From Nitriliruptor sp040882075 (GTDB lineage: Bacteria > Actinomycetota > Nitriliruptoria > Nitriliruptorales > Nitriliruptoraceae), in contig NZ_JBBEBZ010000186.1 in the NCBI RefSeq assembly GCF_040882075.1, forward strand, positions 1-64,000: a stretch of DNA of 64,000 nucleotides, written 5' to 3'. The translations under genes were made by a program, and so were the position numbers. This document shows, piece by piece, positions 8,027 to 15,151 of this stretch. How positions within the stretch are numbered: the first letter of the stretch is position 1; every line of letters begins with the position of its first letter. The notes beneath the pieces were generated by a model. That model was not told where the DNA came from. It saw nothing but the letters and a program-made list of their open reading frames with translations, and did not search any database.

Positions 8027-8820
8027 GTGGAAGCGTTGGAGACGATCGAGTACGAGGTGGCCGATCGGGTGGCGCGGATCACCCTCGACCGGCCCGAGCG
8101 CGGGAACGGGTTGACCCCGCGCCTGATCGCCGAGCTCGGCACCTGCGTCGAGCGCGCGGACCTCGATCCGGACGTGCACGTGATCGTGCTGAGCGGGAAC
8201 GGCAAGGGGTTCTGCGGGGGCTACGACCTCGTGGACAGCGCCGAGGGGATGGGCCGCTTCGGTGACGACCGCGTGTCCCCGCCGCCCGGATCGCCGATCG
8301 ACCCCGCGGTCGTGGCCGCCAACCACGACCCGGAGGGGACCTGGGACCCGATGGTCGACCACGCGATGATGAGCCGGAACGTGCGCACCTTCATGTCGCT
8401 GTTCCACGCCTCGACCCCGGTGGTCTGCAAGGTCCACGGGTTCTGCGTCGCCGGCGGCACCGACCTCGCGCTCTGCAGCGACCTGCTCGTCATCGCCGAG
8501 GACGCCAAGATCGGCTACCCCCCGTCCCGGGTCTGGGGGTCGCCCACCACCTCGACGAGCGCACCGAGATCCTGGTCGAACGCATCGCCCGCGTGCCCTG
8601 GAACCAGCTGGCGATGATGAAGCACCTGGTCAACCAGTCCCTCTACGGCCAGGGTCTGCACCAGACCCAGCTCCTCGGCACCGTCTTCGACGGCATCACC
8701 CGCCACACCGCCGAGGGGTACGCCTTCCAGCGCCGCGCGGCCGATGCGGGCTTCCGCGAGGCTGTCCGCGAGCGGGACGCGCCGTTCGGCGACGCGGGGT
8801 CGTCCACCTTCAAGGGCTGA
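8027..8820 (+). pseudogene. Enoyl-CoA hydratase/crotonase with internal frame-breaking deletion
   Basis: The N-terminal part, from the GTG at 8027, is a clear crotonase. It has R-I-T-L-D-R-P-E-R-G-N near the start, V-H-G-F-C-V-A-G-G-T-D-L-A-L-C-S-D-L as the CoA/oxyanion segment and I-G-Y-P-P-S-R-V-W-G-S-P-T-T. After P-T-T this frame turns to nonsense and stops at 8617. The family C-terminus (L-D-E-R-T-E-I-L-V-E-R-I-A-R-V-P-W-N-Q-L-A-M-M-K ... F-D-G-I-T-R-H-T-A-E-G) continues in another frame to 8820. By comparison with intact relatives about 40 residues between the two parts are missing, so this is a deletion and not only a slipped base. The junction lies near 8545-8560, at the word ACCACCTCGA. 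The gene is probably inactive unless the lesion is a sequence error. Confidence 0.8.
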
Positions 8821-8855
8821 CGCTGCCCGGACCCCCTGCGGACGGCCGTTCGGCC

Positions 8856-8877
8856 GCCTCCGGTCGGGACCGGAGGC
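8856..8877 (+). terminator. Hairpin terminator after the crotonase gene
   Basis: GCCTCCGGTC at 8856-8865 is perfectly complementary to GACCGGAGGC at 8868-8877, 36 bases after the stop. The strong GC stem lacks a T-run. Mirror copy at 56740-56761. Confidence 0.55.
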
Positions 8878-8923
8878 CCGGTCATGAGTGCCCTAGGGCC
8901 CTGGCCGTCGACGTTCACGCTCC

Positions 8924-8929
8924 TAGTCT
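8924..8929 (+). promoter_or_regulatory. -10 box candidate for the VOC-like gene
   Basis: TAGTCT lies 51 bases before the proposed GTG at 8981, after the crotonase terminator. Mirror copy at 56688-56693. Confidence 0.35.
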
Positions 8930-8980
8930 CGATCGACCGACCGCGATCGCGTCGGGTGCGCGGGCGATGAGGCGGCTGGG

Positions 8981-9655
8981 GTGGGACGAACGCTGCGGCT
9001 CACGGGCTTGGTCGTCGGCGACGAGCCGTCCGCCTGGGCCGAGATGGGTCTTCCCGTCGTCGGCGATCACCTCACCGTGGGTGGCGTGACCGTGCGGCTC
9101 GTGGGGGCGGACGGCCCGCGCGGCATCCTCGGGTGGGAGCTCGATCCGCGCATCGATCACGCGGTAGACGGGCTCGCCCCGGCCACCGCTGGCGACCGCC
9201 AGCAGGATCCGGATGCGACCGCCACGGGCCGTGGGTACGCGGTGGTCGCCCTCGACCACCTCGTCGTGGCGACGCCCGACGTCGAGCGGACCTCCGCAGC
9301 CATCATCGCTCTCGGCATCGAGCCACGTCGCACCATCGACGCCGCACGCGGGGACGAGGGTTTCCGGTACCGCTTCTGGAAGCTCGGCACCAGCCTGCTC
9401 GAGCTGATCGGCCCGATCGCTCCCGCGGGCGACGGCCCGGCCGTGTTCGCGGGGCTGGCCTTCACCGTCCCGGACCTGCGGGTCTTCGCTGGGGTCACCG
9501 GAGCACCCCAGGCGGCGGTGCAGCCGGGCCGCGAGATCGCCACCGTGAGGACCGCGGAGCTCGACATCAGCGTGCCCGTGGCGTTCCTGACCCCGCGGCC
9601 GCCGCGAGGTGAGGCGGCCCGCGAGGACGACCAGCCCGTCAGAGCTGGCCGATGA
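8981..9655 (+). CDS. Glyoxalase/VOC-superfamily protein
   Basis: 224 residues from a GTG at 8981. The first residues form strands with hydrophobic ends (L-R-L-T-G-L-V-V-G-D-E). After a linker near residues 70-85, A-V-V-A-L-D-H-L-V-V-A-T-P-D-V-E-R-T begins a vicinal-oxygen-chelate module whose His could bind metal. F-R-Y-R-F-W-K-L-G-T-S-L-L-E-L-I-G-P follows, with the Glu typical of the second metal position. The substrate is unknown. The 3' end overlaps the HAD gene on the other strand by 17 bases. The exact start is uncertain because no strong ribosome site is visible. Confidence 0.75.
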   Translation: MGRTLRLTGLVVGDEPSAWAEMGLPVVGDHLTVGGVTVRLVGADGPRGILGWELDPRIDHAVDGLAPATAGDRQQDPDATATGRGYAVVALDHLVVATPDVERTSAAIIALGIEPRRTIDAARGDEGFRYRFWKLGTSLLELIGPIAPAGDGPAVFAGLAFTVPDLRVFAGVTGAPQAAVQPGREIATVRTAELDISVPVAFLTPRPPRGEAAREDDQPVRAGR

Positions 9656-10271
9656 GCTCGCGCGGGTGATCCACGATGCGCGTGACCCCCGCCTCGCGCA
9701 GGACCTCGTCACCGAAGCCGCCGCAGCGCACCCCGATCGGGCGGACGCCGGTCCGGCGCGCGGCGATGGCGTCCCACGGCGAGTCGCCGACGAGCACCGC
9801 GTGGTCCGGGGTCACCCCCAGCTGACCGCAGGCGGCGATCAGCGTCTCGGGTGACGGCTTGCTGTCGTGCTCACCCGCGCCGGCGAGCGGCAGGTCGGGT
9901 TCGCCGAGCACGGCCAGCAGCGCCTCGCGTTCCTCCTCCCCGGCGGAGGTGGCGATGACGAACGGGACCTCGCGCACCCGCAGGTCCTCGAGCAGCTCCC
10001 GCGCCCCCGGCGTCGGCCGCAGATCGTCGGCCCGGGCCAGGAAGCGTCGACGGTGGCCGTCCGCGGCCTCCTCGGTCCCGTCCGCGTCGTGGCCACCGAG
10101 GAGCCAGGGCAACAGGCGGTCGCCGCCCATCCCGATGCCGGCGTGGATGCGCACGGCGGGGATCTCGTGGCCGACCTCGCGGAGGGCGTCCTGCCAGGCG
10201 ACGACGTGGTGGTAGACCGAATCGACGAGCGTGCCGTCGAGGTCCAGGAGGGCGGCGGGGCGTGAGCTCAT
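9639..10271 (-). CDS. HAD-superfamily phosphatase (beta-phosphoglucomutase-like)
   Basis: 210 residues, ATG at 10271 with GGGGG a few bases upstream. The catalytic motif L-L-D-L-D-G-T-L-V-D-S has nucleophile Asp10 and acid/base Asp12. An all-alpha cap follows (Y-H-H-V-V-A-W-Q-D-A-L). Motif II is the V-I-A-T-S-A-G region, motif III the Lys of H-D-S-K-P-S-P-E-T, and motif IV V-L-V-G-D-S-P-W-D-A. All four are present, so a working phosphatase or mutase on a small phosphorylated substrate is expected. Substrate choice cannot be read. It is convergent with the VOC gene and divergent from the gene at 10428. Confidence 0.88.
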   Translation of the reverse strand: MSSRPAALLDLDGTLVDSVYHHVVAWQDALREVGHEIPAVRIHAGIGMGGDRLLPWLLGGHDADGTEEAADGHRRRFLARADDLRPTPGARELLEDLRVREVPFVIATSAGEEEREALLAVLGEPDLPLAGAGEHDSKPSPETLIAACGQLGVTPDHAVLVGDSPWDAIAARRTGVRPIGVRCGGFGDEVLREAGVTRIVDHPRELIGQL

Positions 10272-10427
10272 GCCCCCTTGGTAGCGGCCGTGGCCGCCTC
10301 CCGACCGTGCGGTGCCCGACCGGATGGTCGGTCCTACCGGTCGGCGCGGACGAGTGGCGGGGGTCGCCAGCAGGAACCTGCCCCGTGCGCGTGGAAGCCT
10401 CCACCAGCACCCAGCCAGGATCGAACC
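10272..10427. promoter_or_regulatory. Divergent intergenic region with inverted repeats
   Basis: 156 bases between the HAD gene and the gene at 10428. It contains CGACC-GGAT-GGTCG at 10317-10330, followed within 12 bases by a further GGTCGG copy, plus the small inverted repeat GCAGG-AA-CCTGC. Such nested half-sites could bind a dimeric regulator. No clear TANNNT box stands before either gene. Mirror copy at 55190-55345. Confidence 0.25.
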
Positions 10428-11255
10428 GTGAGCGACCACAGCAACGGAGGCGACCGACGTCCGTCGGCGACCGATCGTGCGCGCCTCGCCGGTGACCTCC
10501 ACCGTGAGCTCGGTACCTCCCGGCTGGCCTGGGACGCCGCGCTGCTGCGCAGCGATGCGGCCATCGCGGGAGGCGACGAGGACGAGGTCCGCGCGGCCCT
10601 CGATGACCACCGCCTCCTGCTCCAGATCCTCGAGCAGCGCATCGGCGAGGTGGTCGCGACCGCGGCGCAGGCTCGGATCGGCGACCCGACACCTGACGAG
10701 CCCGCCCTCCTGGAGTCGACCACCGGGTCGAACGGCGGGCCGCGTGACCGCCTCGCGACCGTCCTCCACCGCGCCGGGGTCCTGCTCGGCACCGCCGCCG
10801 CCGTGCTCGCCGTCGTGGCGGTCGGGGTCGGCGATCCCCCGATCGGCCCGCAGACCACCGTCGCCCGCTCGGAACAGGACGCCCGCTCCGTCGACGCGGG
10901 GTTCGACGCTCGCACCGCGGAGGAGACCCGATCGCCGCTCCCCGACGGTGGGTTGCCGTCGCCCACGCTGGTCCCGGAGCGGTCCATCACCCCGCTCGAG
11001 TCGCCGACCCCGCGGACCTCGCCGGGCGAGCCCCCCGGCGACGACGCCACCCCTCCGGCGGACCCCGCTCCGACGAGCGGCGGGCCCGGCACCGTGCCGG
11101 CCATCCCCGAGCTGCCGACGGCCGAACCGGGCGAGGACGACGAGCCGCCGCGGATCGTCGAGCTGTTCGACCGGTTCGGCGGCGTGGGCGACGCCACCGA
11201 CCAGGACGCCTCGTCGTCGCTGCCCGGCGAGTTCCGCGACCTGATCGCGCCCTGA
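10428..11255 (+). CDS. Single-pass membrane protein with Pro-rich extracytoplasmic part, unknown function
   Basis: 275 residues from a GTG at 10428, with AGGA about eight bases before it. Residues 1-100 are charged and helical (R-A-R-L-A-G-D-L-H-R-E-L, then H-R-L-L-L-Q-I-L-E-Q-R-I-G-E-V-V), possibly a coiled coil. One membrane segment, rich in Ala and Val, lies near residues 112-132. The remainder is Pro/Thr/Ser/Glu-rich with low complexity and ends R-I-V-E-L-F-D-R-F-G-G-V-G-D. The layout recalls anti-sigma factors, but no zinc HxxxCxxC motif is present, so that role is not claimed. The next gene also encodes a membrane-anchored protein. Confidence 0.7.
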   Translation: MSDHSNGGDRRPSATDRARLAGDLHRELGTSRLAWDAALLRSDAAIAGGDEDEVRAALDDHRLLLQILEQRIGEVVATAAQARIGDPTPDEPALLESTTGSNGGPRDRLATVLHRAGVLLGTAAAVLAVVAVGVGDPPIGPQTTVARSEQDARSVDAGFDARTAEETRSPLPDGGLPSPTLVPERSITPLESPTPRTSPGEPPGDDATPPADPAPTSGGPGTVPAIPELPTAEPGEDDEPPRIVELFDRFGGVGDATDQDASSSLPGEFRDLIAP

Positions 11256-11305
11256 TGCACCCGTGCGCCGGACCCGCCGCTTCGGAACCTCGGACGGGCC
11301 TGAGG

Positions 11306-11311
11306 TAGGCT
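11306..11311 (+). promoter_or_regulatory. -10 box candidate for the secreted/membrane gene at 11391
   Basis: TAGGCT is followed by CCCGCG, as it also is at 8-19. Here it lies 79 bases before the ATG, giving a leader of about 70 bases. Mirror copy at 54306-54311. Confidence 0.4.
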
Positions 11312-11390
11312 CCCGCGTCGCCCGAGCTCGAACCTCGCTCGTGTGCGCACCGTCGACTCGAACCGCCCCCGAGCCCCTCGGAGCCGCCCG

Positions 11391-11735
11391 ATGCGCCGCC
11401 TCCTCGCGCCCCTGTTGCTGGCGCTGATCGCCCTGCTTCTCGTGCCCAGCGCGGCCTCCGCCGACGTGGTCGAGGCCCCGGCCGACGTGGTCGAGACCCC
11501 GGCCGACGTCGTGCTGGCCGCGGCTGCGGATGACGAGCCCCTCGGACCGGACCCGATACCGCGTGACGAGCTCGACAACCCGGCCCGGTCGCTGGCCGGG
11601 TACGAGGACCCGGACCTGCCGTTCCACTGGGCGGCGTCGTTGATCCTGCTGGTCGTCGGGGTCGTGGGGCTCGTGATCGGGATCGGACTCTGGTACCTCC
11701 TGGTGGTCCGGCCCGCCAAGCACGACGCGGCCTGA
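11391..11735 (+). CDS. Small exported membrane-anchored protein with ADVVE(A/T)P repeats
   Basis: 114 residues from the ATG at 11391. This start puts a clean signal peptide at the N-terminus (basic M-R-R, then a Leu/Ala core ending in A-S-A). An upstream GTG would only add polar residues before it. The mature part opens with a 21-base tandem repeat at 11460-11501, encoding A-D-V-V-E-A-P and A-D-V-V-E-T-P, with a partial third copy. A second hydrophobic segment near residues 84-106 is followed by a short basic cytoplasmic end (V-R-P-A-K-H-D-A-A). It thus resembles a type I single-pass protein with about 60 residues outside. Unknown function. Confidence 0.7.
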   Translation: MRRLLAPLLLALIALLLVPSAASADVVEAPADVVETPADVVLAAAADDEPLGPDPIPRDELDNPARSLAGYEDPDLPFHWAASLILLVVGVVGLVIGIGLWYLLVVRPAKHDAA

Positions 11736-11781
11736 CCGAGGTCCAGCGCGAGACCTGATCCGATCAGAGAGGTCGGCACCC

Positions 11782-12852
11782 GTGGCCCACCCGACCTCAC
11801 CGCCGCTGATCGACGAGCGGGTCGCCATCGCGGCGGCCCGGCTGGTGGTGATCGGCAAGCGTGACGATGCCGAGGCGGCCGCTCGGCTGCGGGCCGAGGT
11901 CGCCGCGGACCTGCCGGCCATCGACGAAGCGGCGCGGCGCTGGTCCGGTCTCGGCGCCGACCTGCCCCCGACGCGCGCCCGCGTGATCGGGCGCCTCGGG
12001 TGGGTCCGCGCGAACCTGGCGGGCATGCGCGGCGCCTTCGAGCCGCTCCGCGAGCGGCTCGGACCCCGACGCGCCGTGACCTCGCGGGTGCTCGGGGCCC
12101 AGCTCGGCGGGCTGCTCGGGCTGCTGTCCACGCGGGTGCTCGGCCAGTACGTGCTGCCGCTCGGCTCGCGGGTCGCCGGCGGCGCGACGGGAGAGCTGGT
12201 CGTCGTGGGCCCGAACGTGCTCGAGCTCGGCCGGCAGCGCGGTGAGCTGGCCACCGACGTGCGGCGGACGGTGCTGCTCCACGAGGTCACCCACCGGCTG
12301 CAGTTCGACGCTTCGCCGTGGCTCGGCCCGCACCTGCAGGGGCTGCTCGACCGCTACCTCGAGGGCGCCCGGCTGTCCGGCGAAGCCGTCGCTGACGTGG
12401 CCGCCGGCCTGCCGGGGACCATCGCGAAGGTCATCGCGACCGGCTCGTCGCAGCCTCTGATCGAGCTCGTGCTCACCCCCGACCAGCTGACGGTGATGGA
12501 CGAGGCACAGGGGCTGATGAGCCTGCTCGAAGGTCACGGGAACGCGGCCATGTTCGGGGCCACGACCGGGCTGGTCGACGACCCGGATGGCGTGCGCGAG
12601 CACCTCGCCAGCCGCCGCGGCGACCTCACCGCGAAGATCCTCAACACCGTCGGTGGGTTCGAGCTCAAGCGTCGTCAGTACGCGGAGGGGGAACGGTTCG
12701 TCGATGGCGTGGTCGCTCGCGCCGGGGTGGACGGTCTCAACCGCGCCTTCGAGCGCGCCGACCACCTGCCTCGTGGCGAGGAGATCGCCGACCCGGAGGG
12801 CTGGCTGGCTCGCGTCGGTGGCTCCCCGGCCGCGTCCCTGCCGAGCGGGTGA
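11782..12852 (+). CDS. DUF2342 zinc-dependent metalloprotease-like protein
   Basis: 356 residues. The GTG at 11782 has GAGAGG upstream. The metal motif H-E-V-T-H lies at 167-171 in T-V-L-L-H-E-V-T-H-R-L-Q-F, followed by helices with conserved W-L and E-A residues. It belongs to the actinobacterial family often labelled zinc-dependent metalloprotease or 'coenzyme F420 biosynthesis-associated protein'. A proteolytic substrate has not been established to my knowledge. It overlaps tilS by four bases (GTGA), the same partnership as Rv3626c and tilS in Mycobacterium, so it is a lineage marker as well as a likely operon partner. Confidence 0.88.
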   Translation: MAHPTSPPLIDERVAIAAARLVVIGKRDDAEAAARLRAEVAADLPAIDEAARRWSGLGADLPPTRARVIGRLGWVRANLAGMRGAFEPLRERLGPRRAVTSRVLGAQLGGLLGLLSTRVLGQYVLPLGSRVAGGATGELVVVGPNVLELGRQRGELATDVRRTVLLHEVTHRLQFDASPWLGPHLQGLLDRYLEGARLSGEAVADVAAGLPGTIAKVIATGSSQPLIELVLTPDQLTVMDEAQGLMSLLEGHGNAAMFGATTGLVDDPDGVREHLASRRGDLTAKILNTVGGFELKRRQYAEGERFVDGVVARAGVDGLNRAFERADHLPRGEEIADPEGWLARVGGSPAASLPSG

Positions 12853-14336
12853 CGCGCGGGGACCTGGACCCACCGCAGCGGCCGGGCCCGCTGCCCCCCG
12901 GCCGCGGCCGCGGCGCGCTGATCGACGCCGTCGCCGCTGAGCTCGCGCACCTCCCGCGCGGCGCAGCCGTCGTCGTCGCGCTGTCCGGTGGCCCGGACTC
13001 GACCGCGCTCGCCTACCTGGCCACCGAGGCGCGACCGGACCTGATCGTCACCCTCGTCCACGTCCGGCACGGGCTCCGGGACGACACCGAGGACGTCGTC
13101 GTCGTCGAGCGTCACGCCGCCTACCTCGGGCTCGCCCTCGAGATCACCGCGGTCGCGGTGGCGCGCTCCGGGCGGGGGCTCGAGGCCGCTGCCCGCGACG
13201 CGCGGTACGCGGCGCTCCGCCGGGTCGCGAGCGATCGGGGGGCCGAAGCCATCCTCGTCGGCCACACCGCGGACGACCAGGCCGAGACCGTGGTCCTACG
13301 GATCGCGCGGGGGACCGGTGTCGGTGGACTGGCCGCGATGCGCCCCCGTTCAGCCGACCTCGTGCGCCCCCTCCTGCGTCTGCGTCGGGCGGACCTGCGT
13401 CGCTTCGTGGCCCTCGAGGGCCTGCCGGTCGCCAGCGACCCGACCAACGACGACGCCCGTCTGCGGCGTGTCCTCGTCCGTTCGCAGGTGCTGCCTCTCC
13501 TCGGTGAGGTCGGCCCGGATCCCGTCGGCGCGCTCGGGCGCCTCGCGGCACTCGCCGCCGAGGACGACGATGCGTTGGGGGCGCTCGCGGATGCGGCGTT
13601 CGGTGAGGTCGCGGTGCGGTGCGGCGACGTGCTCGCCGTGCGGGACGAGCAGCTCGAGCGCCTCCCCGCGGCCGTCCAGCGACGACTCTGGCGGCGCGTG
13701 TTCGCCGACCTCGGCCAGGCGCTGCCGCCCCCTGCAGCCGTGATCGCCGACCTGCTCGCGCTCCGGGCGGGGCGCCGGCTCCAGGTGGGCGCCCTCGAGG
13801 TGTCCGCGGGCGGCGGCTGGCGTGCCGTGGCACCTCGCCGATCGATCCCCAGCCCGCCCCGCCCGTTGCAGCTGCCGGGGACCACGAGGTGGGACCCGGC
13901 CGGCATCGCGGTCGAGGTCCGGACCCCCGGGTCCGTCGCTGCCGACGGGACGACCACGGGACAGATCACCTTCGAGCTGAGCGGCGCCTGGACCCTTCCG
14001 GTCCCCGCCCTCGGCGGGCTCGCCCCGCCGCCTGGGGGGACCGCCGAGCGGTGCGTGCTCGCGCTGCCGACCGAGCTGGTCCACGCCGGGCTGGAGCTGC
14101 GTCACCGGCGTCCGGGGGACCGGTGCCGTGCCGTCGGTGGGACGCGCCGCGTCGCCGACGTGTTCGTGGACGCCCGCGTGCCCCGACCGGTCCGCGACCG
14201 GTGGCCGCTGCTCGTGGCCGGTGACCGGGTCGTGTGGATCCCGGGGGTGGTCGTCGATGCGGAGGTGCTCGCCGCCGGGCGTGCCGCCCCCGCCGCGCAG
14301 CTGCTGGCGGTCCCGAGCACCCCCGCCCCCCGTTAG
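12849..14336 (+). CDS. tilS: tRNA(Ile)-lysidine synthase
   Basis: 495 residues, translationally coupled to the protease gene through GTGA. The enzyme attaches lysine to C34 of tRNA-Ile(CAU), changing its decoding from AUG to AUA. The ATP-pyrophosphatase P-loop S-G-G-P-D-S is at 46-51 in V-A-L-S-G-G-P-D-S-T-A. The conserved G-H-T-A-D-D-Q-A-E-T-V segment and R-P-L-L-R-L-R-R follow. The C-terminal tRNA-binding domains (L-R-H-R-R-P-G-D-R) are intact. Its TAG stop overlaps the -10 box proposed for hpt. Confidence 0.95.
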   Translation: MTRGDLDPPQRPGPLPPGRGRGALIDAVAAELAHLPRGAAVVVALSGGPDSTALAYLATEARPDLIVTLVHVRHGLRDDTEDVVVVERHAAYLGLALEITAVAVARSGRGLEAAARDARYAALRRVASDRGAEAILVGHTADDQAETVVLRIARGTGVGGLAAMRPRSADLVRPLLRLRRADLRRFVALEGLPVASDPTNDDARLRRVLVRSQVLPLLGEVGPDPVGALGRLAALAAEDDDALGALADAAFGEVAVRCGDVLAVRDEQLERLPAAVQRRLWRRVFADLGQALPPPAAVIADLLALRAGRRLQVGALEVSAGGGWRAVAPRRSIPSPPRPLQLPGTTRWDPAGIAVEVRTPGSVAADGTTTGQITFELSGAWTLPVPALGGLAPPPGGTAERCVLALPTELVHAGLELRHRRPGDRCRAVGGTRRVADVFVDARVPRPVRDRWPLLVAGDRVVWIPGVVVDAEVLAAGRAAPAAQLLAVPSTPAPR

Positions 14337-14339
14337 TCT
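14334..14339 (+). promoter_or_regulatory. -10 box candidate for hpt
   Basis: TAGTCT includes the tilS stop codon. Transcription from here would give a leader of about 70 bases before hpt, containing the hairpin at 14352-14379. Mirror copy at 51278-51283. Confidence 0.4.
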
Positions 14340-14351
14340 CGATGTTTCATC

Positions 14352-14379
14352 GGCTCCGCGGACAGGCTGTGACGGAGCC
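14352..14379 (+). promoter_or_regulatory. Hairpin in the hpt leader
   Basis: GGCTCCG at 14352-14358 pairs with CGGAGCC at 14373-14379 around a 14-base loop. A smaller GATG-TTT-CATC hairpin sits just upstream. They could end tilS transcripts or influence hpt expression. No known riboswitch consensus is visible. Mirror copy at 51238-51265. Confidence 0.35.
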
Positions 14380-14414
14380 CGGCCTGCCGCGCCTCTCGCA
14401 CCCACGGAGCCACG

Positions 14415-14987
14415 ATGTCCGACCTGGACGCCATCCCCGCCCTGCACCGCGACGACATCGAGTCGGTGCTGATCTCGAGCGACCGGATCGAGGCGAAGAT
14501 CGCCGAGCTCGGCGCCCGCATGTCGCAGGACTACACCGGCCGGGACATCCTCCTCGTCGCGGTCCTGAAGGGGGCGTTCCTGGTCATGGCCGACCTGGCA
14601 CGTCACCTCGAGGTCGGCTGCTCGGTGGACTTCATGGCGGTCTCCTCGTACGGGGCCGCGACCTCCTCGTCCGGGGTCGTGCGCATCCTCAAGGACCTCG
14701 ACACCGACATCGAGGGCAAGCACGTGGTGATCGTCGAGGACATCGTCGACTCCGGTCTGACGCTCGACTACCTGGTCAAGAACCTGCGCTCGCGCAAGCC
14801 CGCGTCGCTCGAGCTGATGGCGCTGCTGACCAAGCCGTCGCGCCGCGAGGTCGATCTGCCGGTCAAGTACGTCGGCTTCGAGATCCCCGACGTCTTCGTG
14901 GTGGGCTACGGGCTCGACTACGACGAGCGGTACCGCAACCTGCCGTGCATCGCGACCCTCAAGCCCGAGGTGTACGGGGCGGCCTGA
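14415..14987 (+). CDS. hpt: Hypoxanthine phosphoribosyltransferase
   Basis: 190 residues, ATG with a weak CGGAG upstream. The enzyme salvages hypoxanthine and guanine by joining them to PRPP. The PRPP loop V-V-I-V-E-D-I-V-D-S-G-L-T is present (E108 to T116). Upstream is the L-K-G-A-F-L-V-M-A-D-L loop, and near the end Y-V-G-F-E-I-P-D-V-F-V-V-G-Y-G-L-D-Y-D-E, the base-binding part typical of bacterial HPRT. The length is normal. Its place between tilS and ftsH is conserved across many bacteria. Confidence 0.96.
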   Translation: MSDLDAIPALHRDDIESVLISSDRIEAKIAELGARMSQDYTGRDILLVAVLKGAFLVMADLARHLEVGCSVDFMAVSSYGAATSSSGVVRILKDLDTDIEGKHVVIVEDIVDSGLTLDYLVKNLRSRKPASLELMALLTKPSRREVDLPVKYVGFEIPDVFVVGYGLDYDERYRNLPCIATLKPEVYGAA

Positions 14988-15067
14988 CCGTCCGGCTCGC
15001 GGCCTGGCGTGCGCCGAACGGTGCGCCGGGGCCCCGCAGGCCAGGGACCGGCCACCCACCCCGCTGG

Positions 15068-15073
15068 TAGCAT
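15068..15073 (+). promoter_or_regulatory. -10 box candidate for ftsH
   Basis: TAGCAT lies 78 bases before the ftsH ATG in the 164-base gap after hpt. The rest of that gap is GC-rich with imperfect inverted repeats near 15008-15045 that may end hpt transcripts. Mirror copy at 50544-50549. Confidence 0.45.
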
Positions 15074-15151
15074 CGAACCTCGCTCGGAGGACGTTCCTGC
15101 ACGAGGTCGTGCGGCCCGCAGGCCCTCCACTCGACGAGCAGGGAACACCAG

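Noticed and set aside
8027..8820. Simple one-base frameshift in the crotonase gene
   Set aside because: Joining the two frames still lacks about 40 family residues, so a deletion is needed to explain the sequence.
10428..11255. Anti-sigma factor
   Set aside because: The membrane layout fits, but there is no zinc-binding HxxxCxxC motif and no sigma factor gene beside it.
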